Made by a program: the position numbers and the translations under genes. Of a DNA stretch of 27,779 nucleotides, positions 16,170 through 23,428 are shown in pieces. The first letter of the stretch is position 1; every line of letters starts with the position of its first letter. The stretch comes from Hyphomicrobiales bacterium (GTDB taxonomy: Bacteria; Pseudomonadota; Alphaproteobacteria; Rhizobiales; Aestuariivirgaceae): positions 1-27,779 of the forward strand of contig JAAURV010000005.1 in the NCBI GenBank assembly GCA_012032065.1, read 5' to 3'. The notes under the pieces are model-generated. The model had not been told where the DNA came from. It did no database searches and was given only the letters and a program-made list of their open reading frames with translations.

Positions 16170-16179
16170 GACACATGGG
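16165..16179. promoter_or_regulatory. Palindrome over the start codon of the S24-like repressor
   Basis: CCCATG-ACA-CATGGG is a perfect 6-bp palindrome with a 3-base centre. It covers the ATG of the repressor gene on the minus strand. A nearby CAATTG-centred sequence (about 16186-16195) is also semi-palindromic. These are candidate operators for the repressor itself. Confidence 0.4.
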
Positions 16180-16392
16180 CCAATAACAATTGACAAACAT
16201 CATAACCATGGTAGAACCTTTCGCTAGGTAATGCGCGGTTGATCGAATGCGCATACGCGAAGAACGATCAGCAAACCGCGTCGGTGGCGTTAGTACAAGT
16301 TCCTGAAAAATTTACGATAATCGGCGGAGACGGCAAACTACGCTTCATGACCATCCTCCCTCCACAGCACAACGATTTGGGGCGCGAATCGA

Positions 16393-16839
16393 ATGTTTGA
16401 CCATTTTCATGGTTACCGCTCGGAACCGAGAGCCGACGATAGAACTGAGCCGGCATTGGCCGTTGCTTTCATCGGCGACATCGCAACCCGAGTCGGTATC
16501 AGCCCTGTTACAATCAGATTCTATGAAAGAGAAGGGCTTATCTCGCCGCGCCGAATCGGCAGGTTTCGCGCATACGGGGCGGAACAAGAAACCAGGCTCA
16601 ACGTCATCGTCGAGATGCGGAGCATGGGTCTGTCGATTGCACGCATAAAAGAAGCACTTGAGCGCTTCGAGAACGAATCGGCTTCCGGCGCCAAGGAAAG
16701 CTACTGCAACCTTCTGTCGCGCCATTTGGACGAACTTGTCGGGCGTCAGCAGGACATCGGCCGCGAGATCAAGCTAACGCGCGACAGACTGTCGATGCTT
16801 TCAACCGACGGCTTTTCGGATCGACAAGAAAATATGTAG
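16393..16839 (+). CDS. MerR-family transcriptional regulator
   Basis: MerR proteins bind promoters with long spacers and untwist them when an effector binds. The 148-residue product has the winged-helix domain at about 27-95 with the signature VGISPVTIRFYEREGLISPRR and 'FRAYGAEQETRLNVIVEMRSMGLSIARIKEAL', followed by a coiled-coil dimerisation helix (about 100-140). Only one Cys (in YCNLLSRH) lies in the effector region, so a classical mercury or copper site is unlikely and the signal is unknown. The first 25 residues are not typical and the real start may be a later codon. It is oriented away from the S24-like repressor and no obvious target gene adjoins it. Confidence 0.85.
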   Translation: MFDHFHGYRSEPRADDRTEPALAVAFIGDIATRVGISPVTIRFYEREGLISPRRIGRFRAYGAEQETRLNVIVEMRSMGLSIARIKEALERFENESASGAKESYCNLLSRHLDELVGRQQDIGREIKLTRDRLSMLSTDGFSDRQENM

Positions 16840-17045
16840 TATTTTGCACGCACCAAGCAGTGTCTCCAGAAAAGTCATGGCTGACACGTGAGCTCTCTTC
16901 GCGGCAGAAGCGGCAATGCGGCCAATCTGTAAGCCGTTGAGCTGATTGATTTTATTCTAGCAAAGCCCGCGTTACAACATAGTTGAATCAATCGTTCTAT
17001 GGTCCGATTTCCTTCTTGCAACGTAGATTCATTGTGCGAGACTGC

Positions 17046-17837
17046 ATGGCGGCAGCGCTCAACTGTGCGACGGCAATGGATCGCGACTCCCGGAAACAGA
17101 CAAATTTTCAACGAAACTTGCGCCGCGAGTGCGAGGGTTTCGGCACGATTGCCGAGTTTTGCCGGACCGCCGAAATCAACCGCCAGCAGTTCAACAAGTA
17201 TCTGGCCGGAACTGCGACGCCAAGCCTCAACACTTTGAAGAAGATATGCAGTGTGCTGGGGATATCGATAAATAAAATTTTTGCAGATGACAATCTGCAA
17301 TTTGAGGAAGAGGATATTGAAATTCTCACTCTTCGAAAACTCCTGAATTTGTCGGCAAAGATAAGCTTGGACCCCAACATTTTTCCGGACGGCTTGTATT
17401 ATTGCTACATGTCCATTCCTGATCAGCAGGATGTGCTGATGAGGAGTTTGCTGATTTTGACCAATGCGAAAAGCCATTTGAAGTTTGTGCGTCTGACACT
17501 TCTTCGGACAGAAGGCGAGCAACCTGTTCCTCTGATCGCAGGACGGCATTCTGGAATTGTTTGCGCCAATGAGTCAGAAGTCTTTCTGATCGGGACCAAC
17601 CGATACCTTCCCCATCAGGTGAGCCTAATGACGCTCGACAAGTCATTCGGGACCAGCAGGGGCTTCTATTCCGGGGTGCTTCTCACACGCGTTTCGAGAT
17701 CCCAGGCTTGCACGAGCGTCCATGTCCAACCGGTTGGAAAGCGCATTCGCGCAAGAGACGCCATCAAGAGTCTTGGGATCGTTAAAAAATCGGAGATTGA
17801 TCAAGGAGCCATGTTGCTTTCCGGGCAATCAAGCTAG
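17046..17837 (+). CDS. XRE-family transcriptional regulator with a large ligand-like C-terminal domain
   Basis: The 263-residue product has an HTH domain at about 14-68, with 'FCRTAEINRQQFNKYLAGTATPSLNTLKKICSVLGISINKIF' as recognition region. The remaining 190 or so residues form an uncharacterised domain with the rhizobial pattern 'DGLYYCYM' (about 105-113), 'FVRLTLLR', 'G..SL..FL.GTNR', 'SGVLLTRVSRSQ' near 215-225. The function is unknown. The ATG at 17046 is chosen over the upstream TTG at 16983 and a later ATG at 17076, none of which has a strong ribosome site. It is convergent with the 95-aa orphan gene. Confidence 0.8.
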   Translation: MAAALNCATAMDRDSRKQTNFQRNLRRECEGFGTIAEFCRTAEINRQQFNKYLAGTATPSLNTLKKICSVLGISINKIFADDNLQFEEEDIEILTLRKLLNLSAKISLDPNIFPDGLYYCYMSIPDQQDVLMRSLLILTNAKSHLKFVRLTLLRTEGEQPVPLIAGRHSGIVCANESEVFLIGTNRYLPHQVSLMTLDKSFGTSRGFYSGVLLTRVSRSQACTSVHVQPVGKRIRARDAIKSLGIVKKSEIDQGAMLLSGQSS

Positions 17838-17869
17838 TTTGCAAGGAATTGAATGTACTCACTGAGCGG

Positions 17870-18157
17870 TCAATTAGATCGGACATTTCCGGATTCGGTC
17901 ATTGATCTAGCTTGAATCTTGGCCCGCTCTATAAGCGACCAAGATATTCTGTTCAGCTCCTGAACGATATCCTTGTCTGATGAGTTTTCGGCCAAACCTT
18001 TCAGAACAAGCAGTTCGGATGCAATGAAAAGAAGCACCTGGTAGCGATCAAGTTCCAGTTCCTTGAGCCCTGCCACCAGAATGTCCCCATTCTTCACTTG
18101 TTGCAGCATCTCAAAGGTGGACCTGCCCGATGATTCGTACGTTGTAGGCGTGTTCAC
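17870..18157 (-). CDS. Hypothetical protein, orphan, all-helical
   Basis: I do not recognise this 95-residue product. It is leucine- and glutamate-rich (FEMLQQVKNGDILVAGLKEL at about 16-35, then ELLVLKGLAENSS at about 48-60), with composition like a small helical cytosolic protein. No membrane segment is seen. Against it being real: no strong ribosome site was found and there are no known neighbours in an operon. For it: the amino-acid composition is balanced, unlike the shadow frames. It converges on the XRE regulator, with a 32-base gap between the two. Confidence 0.55.
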   Translation of the reverse strand: MNTPTTYESSGRSTFEMLQQVKNGDILVAGLKELELDRYQVLLFIASELLVLKGLAENSSDKDIVQELNRISWSLIERAKIQARSMTESGNVRSN

Positions 18158-18230
18158 AAAACCTCGAATCTGATGCCAATACCGTTTTACCTTACGCTAA
18201 GGCAATCACAACATGCGCTTCGCTGTAAAT

Positions 18231-18258
18231 TCGCGAAGTCGCGAAGCCTGTCGCGAAG
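18231..18258. repeat. Triplicated octamer TCGCGAAG
   Basis: TCGCGAAG occurs at 18231-18238, directly again at 18239-18246, and at 18251-18258. Just after it, CAAGTT recurs three times within about 20 bases. It may be a regulatory or slippage-prone tract. No function is known. Confidence 0.5.
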
Positions 18259-18508
18259 CTGCGCAAGTTCCAAGTTGCAAGTTTGAATTGGCAGGCCAAA
18301 TTGACAGTGTTTCCAGCAGCCGAAGAGAGCGTGAGCCAGTGTCTCCGCCGGCATTCACTTCGATTTATGACATCGTTGTTCTGCACAGCACAAGCTTCGC
18401 GCAAGTTTTGGGGCGCACCTGACGGTTGCGGATCAGAAAACTCGCCGTTCCACTATTACAGAACCCCGCTACAGAGTGGGCGCGACAAAACCGAACCGCT
18501 CCCCCGGC

Positions 18509-18540
18509 GCAGGAGCCCAGATCCCCCCTAGGGCTCCTGC
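18509..18540. terminator. Strong hairpin, possible terminator
   Basis: GCAGGAGCCC (18509-18518) and GGGCTCCTGC (18531-18540) form a perfect 10-bp stem around a 12-base loop. The 3' side on the plus strand continues TTCTCC, a weak T-rich tail. Orientation is uncertain because no gene ends right beside it. Confidence 0.45.
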
Positions 18541-18691
18541 TTCTCCACAAAAATGGAAATGTGGTTTTCAGCTTGATACAAGGTCAGGCTGCCATAGTTC
18601 TTCCTGGACATGCAGTGCAAACGGTATCGTTCCGATTGGCGCACACACGCACTCGACCAATGGACCGTTGCCTGCGTGCCTCCAAATGCAG

Positions 18692-18734
18692 GGCAGGAAC
18701 CTTAAAACCCATTTCCCTGGGAAAGGTTCCTGCC
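18692..18734 (-). terminator. Terminator hairpin after the SagB-type dehydrogenase gene
   Basis: GGCAGGAACCTT (18692-18703) and AAGGTTCCTGCC (18723-18734) form a perfect 12-bp stem around a 19-base loop. The loop contains a smaller CCC/GGG pairing. It begins 12 bases after the stop of the dehydrogenase gene on the minus strand, so it is probably the operon terminator. Confidence 0.65.
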
Positions 18735-18746
18735 TCTGCCGCTTAG

Positions 18747-19796
18747 CTAGGGAAGCTCCGGCATCGCGCCCGGTTTCCACCCCTTATTCAGGAAGTCCTC
18801 TACCGGGATAACTTCATCCGGATCTACGCCGGGGTGGCCAATCGCGATCGCATACATGGGCACATCGGCCAAACTCTCGATGCCGAACAACGTTCTGAGC
18901 CGCGAGTGTGCAAGCGCCGCAGTCGGACACGCCGTGAGTTCGTTATTTGTGCAGGCGAGCATCATGTTCTGGCCAATGTGTCCAGCCTCGATGAGAACAA
19001 CGCGATAGGCATTTGCATCCTTGTACTTCCATGCGGTGCGGTTCAGCGATGCGACGAGAACTACAAGCACTTGCATGGTATCCGCCCACTCCTGCCCAGC
19101 GAGAAGTTCGCTGAAACTCGGGGAATAATCCGCGTTGACGAGGCCCAACGAGTGGCCGATGGCCGCGTAGTGATAAACGCCGGGGTCAAGTCCTTCGACA
19201 TTTCGGGCAATCAAAAATGCTTCGAAGGGATTCCTCGCCCCGCCGGATGGCGTCATTTTCAGGGGAAGCACCGACGCCTCGGTGCGCACGAAACCGGTGA
19301 TGCCGAGACCGGCCCAAAGGCAATCCGCTAACTGATTGAGCGTTACGGGCCGAGGAAGGCCGCACCTGTTGGTGCGGCGCCTCTTCATCACATCGAGGAT
19401 TGGAGCGCCGCCAGACAAATCGGCGCAAGGCAAGTGGATCGGGCCGCTATTGTTAGGCCAGAAGAGGTCTGGCGAAGGGTCGATTTTTGCTTGCTCGATT
19501 TGGGACCGAGTTGAAGCTTCCGTGCTTATGAAGGGGCTGTCCATGGCCAGGAAATGTTGGAACGCCGCTGCACGGTCCAACTTCCACGATGCGCAATATA
19601 TGGAGTCCATGTTTGCGGCTTCGGAATTCTCCGCAATCAGTAGGCCAAACTCGCGAAGGCGATGCAGTTTTTCGTGAACGGCGCGCGGGTCGTCCACGGG
19701 GTGACGGTCCACGATTTCGTCCTCTTCAGTCCAGTCGGGTGCTTCTGTCAGCCAACTCAGATCGCTGGCGTTGCAAAGCACCGATGTTTTGGACAA
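18747..19796 (-). CDS. SagB-type (ThcOx-like) flavin dehydrogenase, putative peptide maturation enzyme
   Basis: The product is a nitroreductase-fold protein of the SagB family. Such FMN enzymes oxidise azolines to azoles in RiPPs or act on other peptides. The N-terminal part (about 10-75) looks winged-helix-like (HEKLHRLREFGLLIAE). The nitroreductase domain runs from about 110 to 345 and shows 'RRRTNRCGL' (about 139-147), the FMN-binding 'PSGGARNPFEAFLIARNVEGLDPGVYHY' (about 182-209) and 'IEAGHIGQNMMLACTNNELTACPT' (about 272-295). I recall a subfamily labelled 'putative peptide maturation dehydrogenase' with this pattern. No YcaO/SagD cyclase is nearby. The start is uncertain: TTG at 19796 gives 349 residues, with the frame open to a stop about 60 bases further up. 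It follows the 37-aa peptide gene after a 114-base gap. Confidence 0.85.
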   Translation of the reverse strand: MSKTSVLCNASDLSWLTEAPDWTEEDEIVDRHPVDDPRAVHEKLHRLREFGLLIAENSEAANMDSIYCASWKLDRAAAFQHFLAMDSPFISTEASTRSQIEQAKIDPSPDLFWPNNSGPIHLPCADLSGGAPILDVMKRRRTNRCGLPRPVTLNQLADCLWAGLGITGFVRTEASVLPLKMTPSGGARNPFEAFLIARNVEGLDPGVYHYAAIGHSLGLVNADYSPSFSELLAGQEWADTMQVLVVLVASLNRTAWKYKDANAYRVVLIEAGHIGQNMMLACTNNELTACPTAALAHSRLRTLFGIESLADVPMYAIAIGHPGVDPDEVIPVEDFLNKGWKPGAMPELP

Positions 19797-19880
19797 AAGT
19801 TGAAGACCGCAATCTTCCTGCCGAATGGAAACAGATGAGGGTCGATGACGACTTCACACGCATGAGTGCAATCTGGAAGT

Positions 19881-19903
19881 GGGCTGCTGCTTTGCAGCAG
19901 CCC
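19881..19903 (-). terminator. Hairpin just after the peptide gene (attenuator candidate)
   Basis: GGGCTGCTGC-TTT-GCAGCAGCCC is a perfect 10-bp stem with a 3-base loop. It lies 7 bases after the stop of the 37-codon gene and before the dehydrogenase. It has no T tract, so it may slow or partly stop transcription, or protect the mRNA. A higher yield of peptide than enzyme from one operon is a common RiPP layout. That role is inference. Confidence 0.6.
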
Positions 19904-19910
19904 TTCGCGG

Positions 19911-20024
19911 CTACGCCTTGTTGAAGTAACGTCCTTCAGCAGCAAGGCCGATGACCTTCGCGTCGACCTTCTCGAAGGAGTCGGCGTTCTCGGAAGTCAC
20001 TGGCGCAGAAATGATCTTGCTCAT
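19911..20024 (-). CDS. 37-residue putative RiPP precursor peptide
   Basis: Reading the minus strand from ATG 20024 gives 37 codons to TAG at 19911. The peptide begins MSKIISAPVT, continues SENADSFEKV and DAKVIGLAAE, and ends GRYFNKA. AGGA lies six bases upstream of the ATG, a strong site, and the start is in clean register with no overlap. The N-terminal 26 or so residues are polar and helix-prone like a leader. The end is Gly-Arg-Tyr-Phe-Asn-Lys-Ala, with possible target residues Tyr and Phe. There is no Cys, and Ser and Thr occur only in the first half, so a classical thiazole product is unlikely. It is upstream of a SagB-type enzyme in the same direction. I do not recognise a named family. 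Chance of being spurious is low but not nil. Confidence 0.7.
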   Translation of the reverse strand: MSKIISAPVTSENADSFEKVDAKVIGLAAEGRYFNKA

Positions 20025-20030
20025 GGTTCA

Positions 20031-20068
20031 TCCTTTCTATTATAAGTAGCGTTCACTGTAGAACGCAA
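20031..20068 (-). promoter_or_regulatory. Promoter/operator of the peptide-dehydrogenase locus
   Basis: On the minus strand TTGCGT (20068-20063) and TATAAT (20044-20039) are 18 bases apart. The palindrome GCGTTC-ACTGTA-GAACGC (20049-20066) lies mostly in the spacer and overlaps the -35, as expected for a repressor site. A start about seven bases after TATAAT would fall in the AGGA ribosome site, leaving a leader of only some eight bases. So either the mRNA is nearly leaderless or a promoter further upstream is used. Confidence 0.5.
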
Positions 20069-20119
20069 TTTTAAATTTAGCATCTTATAAATTGCAATCA
20101 ACCAACCTTAGATTGTTGT

Positions 20120-20371
20120 GTGGATTCGGCACTCAAGGATCTGACCGACGATTTGTCATCGCGGAATTTGGGTTCTTTCGTGAGCTGTTGCTATCCGATC
20201 ACCGCCATCCACGGCGGTCACGGCGCTCGCCTCATTGCTGCATCGGAGCAGCCTATTCCAACTCGTCAACTTGCGAACCCCATGAGTCCGAAAGCGCAAA
20301 ACCGCGCGGGAAAGGATCATCGCCATCCAGTCGGAGTTCTTCGCGGCCATAAATCCATCCTCGGCCGGTGA
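20120..20371 (+). CDS. Doubtful small ORF divergent from the peptide gene
   Basis: A GTG at 20120 opens 83 codons. The first 45 residues (SALKDLTDDLSS, then YPITAIHGGHGARLIAASEQ) have a natural composition and begin in the gap before the racemase gene. The rest is antisense to the 3' end of that gene. No ribosome site is clear. It may be the remnant of a longer gene, or chance. I do not recognise it. Confidence 0.25.
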   Translation: MDSALKDLTDDLSSRNLGSFVSCCYPITAIHGGHGARLIAASEQPIPTRQLANPMSPKAQNRAGKDHRHPVGVLRGHKSILGR

Positions 20372-21306
20372 TGCGCGGAAGCACGCGCGCCGGTGCCACG
20401 GTGGTTTCGCCGATCGCTTCGGCGAGAAACTCGCCGCCGATGATCGAGCGCGAAAGGCGCTGATCTCCGACCTTCACGCCGCCACGCGCATGGAGGCAGG
20501 CGAGATTGGCGGAACTTCCCGTGCCGCAGGGGCTGCGATCGACACGGCCAGGTTTCAGCACGGTGCAGGTGCGCACCGCGCCATCGGCATCCAGCGCGCG
20601 GAACATGACGTAGGCCACATCGTCGAGGTTAACGAGATCGGGATGCCGCACCTTCACTTGCGCATTGACGAGCGTCCTGAGCGCGATGCCGGCTTCGGCC
20701 AGATCGCGCGCGTTCCCGGGCTCGATCGTCAAGCCAATCCGTTCGGCATCCACCAGCGCGTAGTAGACGCCACCAAAGGCAATGTCGGAGAGGATCGTGC
20801 CCCACCGCGGCGTCTCGATTTTGCGGTCCAGCGCTTCGGCGAAGCACGGCACATTGTCGAGGCTCACCGATACACAACGTCCCCTCTCGCATTTAGCCCG
20901 CGCGAGAATGAGCCCCGCTGGCGTTTCCACGCGAACAATGGTCCCGGGTTCCGTCATTTTGACGCGGCCGGTTTCGAGGAGCGCCGTCACGACGCAGATG
21001 CAATTGCTTCCCGACATGGGATGGCGCGATCCGCTTGCAGAACGATGAACCCGGCGTCGGCGTGGGCCCCGTTGGCGGGAGCAGAAGGTTCATCGACATC
21101 GCCACATGGGCGCGCGGCTCGAACGTCACGAAGCGGCGAAGACTGTCATCAATCGTGTTGATGTGGTTCATCTTCTCGAGCGGAGTCCTGCCCGGAATTT
21201 CCGGCGCGCCACCGACGATGACCTTGCCGATTTCACCCTGACAGTGAACCGCGACGACTTCGAGACCGTTCTTCCACATGGGCGTTGGCTCAGAAACGGT
21301 TGACAC
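20253..21306 (-). pseudogene. Proline racemase / 4-hydroxyproline epimerase family, frameshifted twice
   Basis: The family interconverts trans-4-hydroxy-L-proline and cis-4-hydroxy-D-proline, or racemises proline. As sequenced the frame breaks twice. The N-terminal part (GTG 21306, or ATG 21279, MWKNGLEVV) runs to about 21070, then PTGP turns to nonsense. The next ~40 bases fit the family in a second frame (DAGFIVLQADRA), and the third part (MSGSNCICVVTALLETGRV, 21017-20253) continues to the end. One G in the run at 21067-21070 and one C near 21022-21025 would restore about 350 codons. The first catalytic position is Ser (Met-Ser-Gly-Ser), while the second Cys is kept (SPCGTGSSA), a Ser/Cys type. 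It overlaps the dadA-like stop and ends the operon. Confidence 0.8.
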
Positions 21307-22521
21307 GATAGGGGTGCATGCCGATGGGTGGTTTTGCGCCGGTCATCAAGTCCGCCATCAATCGCGCATTTGTGGCTGCGTATGTCAATCCGAGATGGCC
21401 ATGGCCGGTGGCGTAGAACACGCCTTTTGTCTTGGCCGAAGCGGACATGACCGGCACCGTGTCCGGAAAGGCGGGGCGGTGACCCATCCATTCGGTAAAG
21501 TTCTTGCACTGCAAGTTCGGCAGCGCCTCGCGCGCGTGCTTCACCGTGATCCTGGAGCGCCGGTAGTCGGGCGCCGCATCGAGACCCGCCATCTCCACGG
21601 TTCCGCCGACGCGAATGCCGCCTGCTGTTGGCGTCACCATGAAGGCGCGCGCCGGCCAGATGATCGAGTGCCTCATCGTCATGCCGGGAGACATGATCTG
21701 GGTATGATAGCCGCGCTCGGTTTCGAGCGGTATGGGCTCGCCGAGAATCTTCGCGAGCTTCGCCGAGTAAGCACCGGCGCAAACGGCAATCTGATCGGCC
21801 TTCATGCGCCGGCCATCCTTCAGGACCACTTCCTCGATGCCGCCTCCACGAATGAACGCCGCGACTTCGCCCTGTTCGATGCGGCCGCCCTTCGCCACGA
21901 AATGCTCGGCGATCTTCGCCACAAAGCGATAGGGATCGCGAAGCGAACGATTCCGCGGAAAAGCACGGCAATGCCAATCTTGTCCGAAATCTCCGGCTCC
22001 AGCGCCTTGATCGCCTGCCGCCCGATTACCTCATGCGGGAAATTGAAACGCTCGAGAATCTCGATGTGCTCACGATCCGCCTTGAACTCCGTTTCATTGG
22101 CGTAGAGAGAGAGGCAGCCTTCATCGGTCAATTCTCCTTCAAGACCCGTTTCACGAAGGAGCGGCATCAGGTCATCGTAGACGCGCGCGCATAATGCGGC
22201 TCCCTGTGCCTCAAGCTCTCTCAACTTCGACGGACGCGATGCCGCGATGAAGCGCAAGAACCATGGCAAGAGTTTCGGCATGTATGATGGGCGCACGCGC
22301 ACCGGCCCTTCGGGGTCGAGCATCCATCCCGGAATAAGCTTCCAGACGGAAGGCCGCGATGCCGGCATGAACTCGGTCACCGCGATCGATGCCATGTTGC
22401 CGTAGGATGCACCCTTCCCCGGCGCATCGCGTTCGACGATCGTGACGTCGCGTCCGCGGCGCCGCAGTTCATGAGCGAGCGTCACGCCGATCACGCCAGC
22501 GCCGATGACAACCGTCGTCAT
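21290..22521 (-). pseudogene. FAD-dependent D-amino acid (hydroxyproline) dehydrogenase, DadA-like, frameshifted
   Basis: DadA-like enzymes oxidise D-amino acids with FAD. In hydroxyproline degradation the partner converts cis-4-hydroxy-D-proline to 4-hydroxy-1-pyrroline-2-carboxylate. The N-terminal part starts MTTVVIGAGVIGVTLAHELRRRG with the dinucleotide-binding motif (GAGVIG, about 7-12) and runs to about 21960. The C-terminal part (to 21290) starts after KIAEHF and holds 'GYHTQIMSPGMTMRHSIIWPARAFMVTPTAGGIRVGGTVE' and the FAD end-motif 'GHGHLGLTYAATNARLMADLMTG'. One extra T or C in the run at about 21957-21962 would join the two (RNRSLRDPYRFVAKIAEHF), giving about 410 residues. It begins six bases after the DHDPS-family stop. 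Confidence 0.8.
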
Positions 22522-22527
22522 CCCCGA

Positions 22528-23409
22528 TTACTTCCAGTCGATGATCGGCTCCATGGCTTTGCGGAATGCGGCCTTCTCGTCATCGGACAAGGGGCCGAGC
22601 GGCATGCGCGCTTGCCCAACGGGTCTGCCCTGCAGCTCGCAGCCATATTTCACCTTCTGCACATACTTTCCCGATTCGAGAATGGCCATGGCGTTGAAGA
22701 GCACCGCCATCTGCCGGCGCGCCTTGTTCAGGTCGCCCGCGCGATAGCTGCGGTCGAGGCCGCAGCACGCCTTGGCCATGCAGTTGGCGGGCCCGCAAAT
22801 CCAGCTATCCGCGCCCCAGAACATGAAGTCGAGCGCCACGTCGTCCGATCCCGACACGAGTTGCAGGCGGTCCTTGTAGCGCGTCGAAATGCCGATGGCG
22901 CGCTGCAGCGAGCCCGAGCTTTCCTTGATGCCCAGCACGCGCGGGTGATCGGCGAGCGCATCGAGCAGCTCATATTCCAGTTCGATGTTGTCCTTCGCGG
23001 GATAGCTGTAGAGAACAATCTTGACGTCAACTGCGTCGAGCACGGCGTTGAAGTGACGGATCAGCTCCGATTGCGCCGGCTTGGTGTAGAAAGGGGCCGC
23101 GAGCAACACGATGTCGTAACCGATTTCCTTGGCGCGCCTGGCGTTGGCGATGACACCCTTGGTGTGCGGCGCGTTCGCTCCCGCGATCAAGGTTTCGCCC
23201 GGCTCGGCGAAATCTTTCACGAATTTCAAAACCTCGTCGCGCTCGCCGTCCGACATCAGGTTGTATTCGCCGGTCGATCCGCAGGGCACCCAGCCCTTGA
23301 CGCCCTCTGCGCGCAAGCCGTTCAGATGTTTTTCGAAAGCCTTGAAGTCGATGTTGTCTTGCGCGTCGAATGGCGTGACGAGGGCCGGAAGAACGCCGGA
23401 GAGTTTCAT
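22528..23409 (-). CDS. Dihydrodipicolinate synthase-family lyase/deaminase
   Basis: The 293-residue TIM-barrel protein starts MKLSGVLPALVTPFD with an ideal ribosome site (GGAGGAAA) before the ATG at 23409. The frame is open to 23454. Family residues are present: GSTGEYNLMSDGER (about 45-58), the Tyr in VLYSYP (about 133-138), and the Schiff-base Lys in VLGIKESSGS (about 158-167). In the hydroxyproline pathway such a protein deaminates 4-hydroxy-1-pyrroline-2-carboxylate to 2-oxoglutarate semialdehyde. The neighbours (DadA-like enzyme, racemase family) support this role, though other keto-acid aldolase functions are possible. True DapA is less likely by context. It lies 19 bases after the SDR gene. 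Confidence 0.88.
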   Translation of the reverse strand: MKLSGVLPALVTPFDAQDNIDFKAFEKHLNGLRAEGVKGWVPCGSTGEYNLMSDGERDEVLKFVKDFAEPGETLIAGANAPHTKGVIANARRAKEIGYDIVLLAAPFYTKPAQSELIRHFNAVLDAVDVKIVLYSYPAKDNIELEYELLDALADHPRVLGIKESSGSLQRAIGISTRYKDRLQLVSGSDDVALDFMFWGADSWICGPANCMAKACCGLDRSYRAGDLNKARRQMAVLFNAMAILESGKYVQKVKYGCELQGRPVGQARMPLGPLSDDEKAAFRKAMEPIIDWK

Positions 23410-23428
23410 TTGGATTTCCTCCGCGAGA

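Larger units (their letters stand above)
18158..18746. other. Non-coding stretch with hairpins and short repeats
   Basis: No gene is supported in these 589 bases. It contains CCTTA-CGC-TAAGG (18190-18202), an operator-like palindrome just upstream of the 95-aa gene. It also holds three copies of TCGCGAAG and three CAAGTT units at about 18231-18280, and the two strong hairpins listed separately. The small frames here are Arg/Pro-rich and look spurious. Confidence 0.5.

Noticed and set aside
18747..19796. Ordinary oxygen-insensitive nitroreductase
   Set aside because: The N-terminal extra domain and the PSGGARNPFE ... GLDPGVYHY pattern are those of the SagB branch, not NfsB-type enzymes.
20049..20066. 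GTTC-N6-GAAC as an SOS box
   Set aside because: Alphaproteobacterial LexA boxes are direct repeats GTTC-N7-GTTC; this is an inverted repeat with a 6-base spacer, so it fits another repressor better.
22528..23409. Lysine-pathway DapA
   Set aside because: Family residues fit either, but the operon with an epimerase and a D-amino acid dehydrogenase, and the lack of lysine genes, make a catabolic DHDPS-family role more likely.
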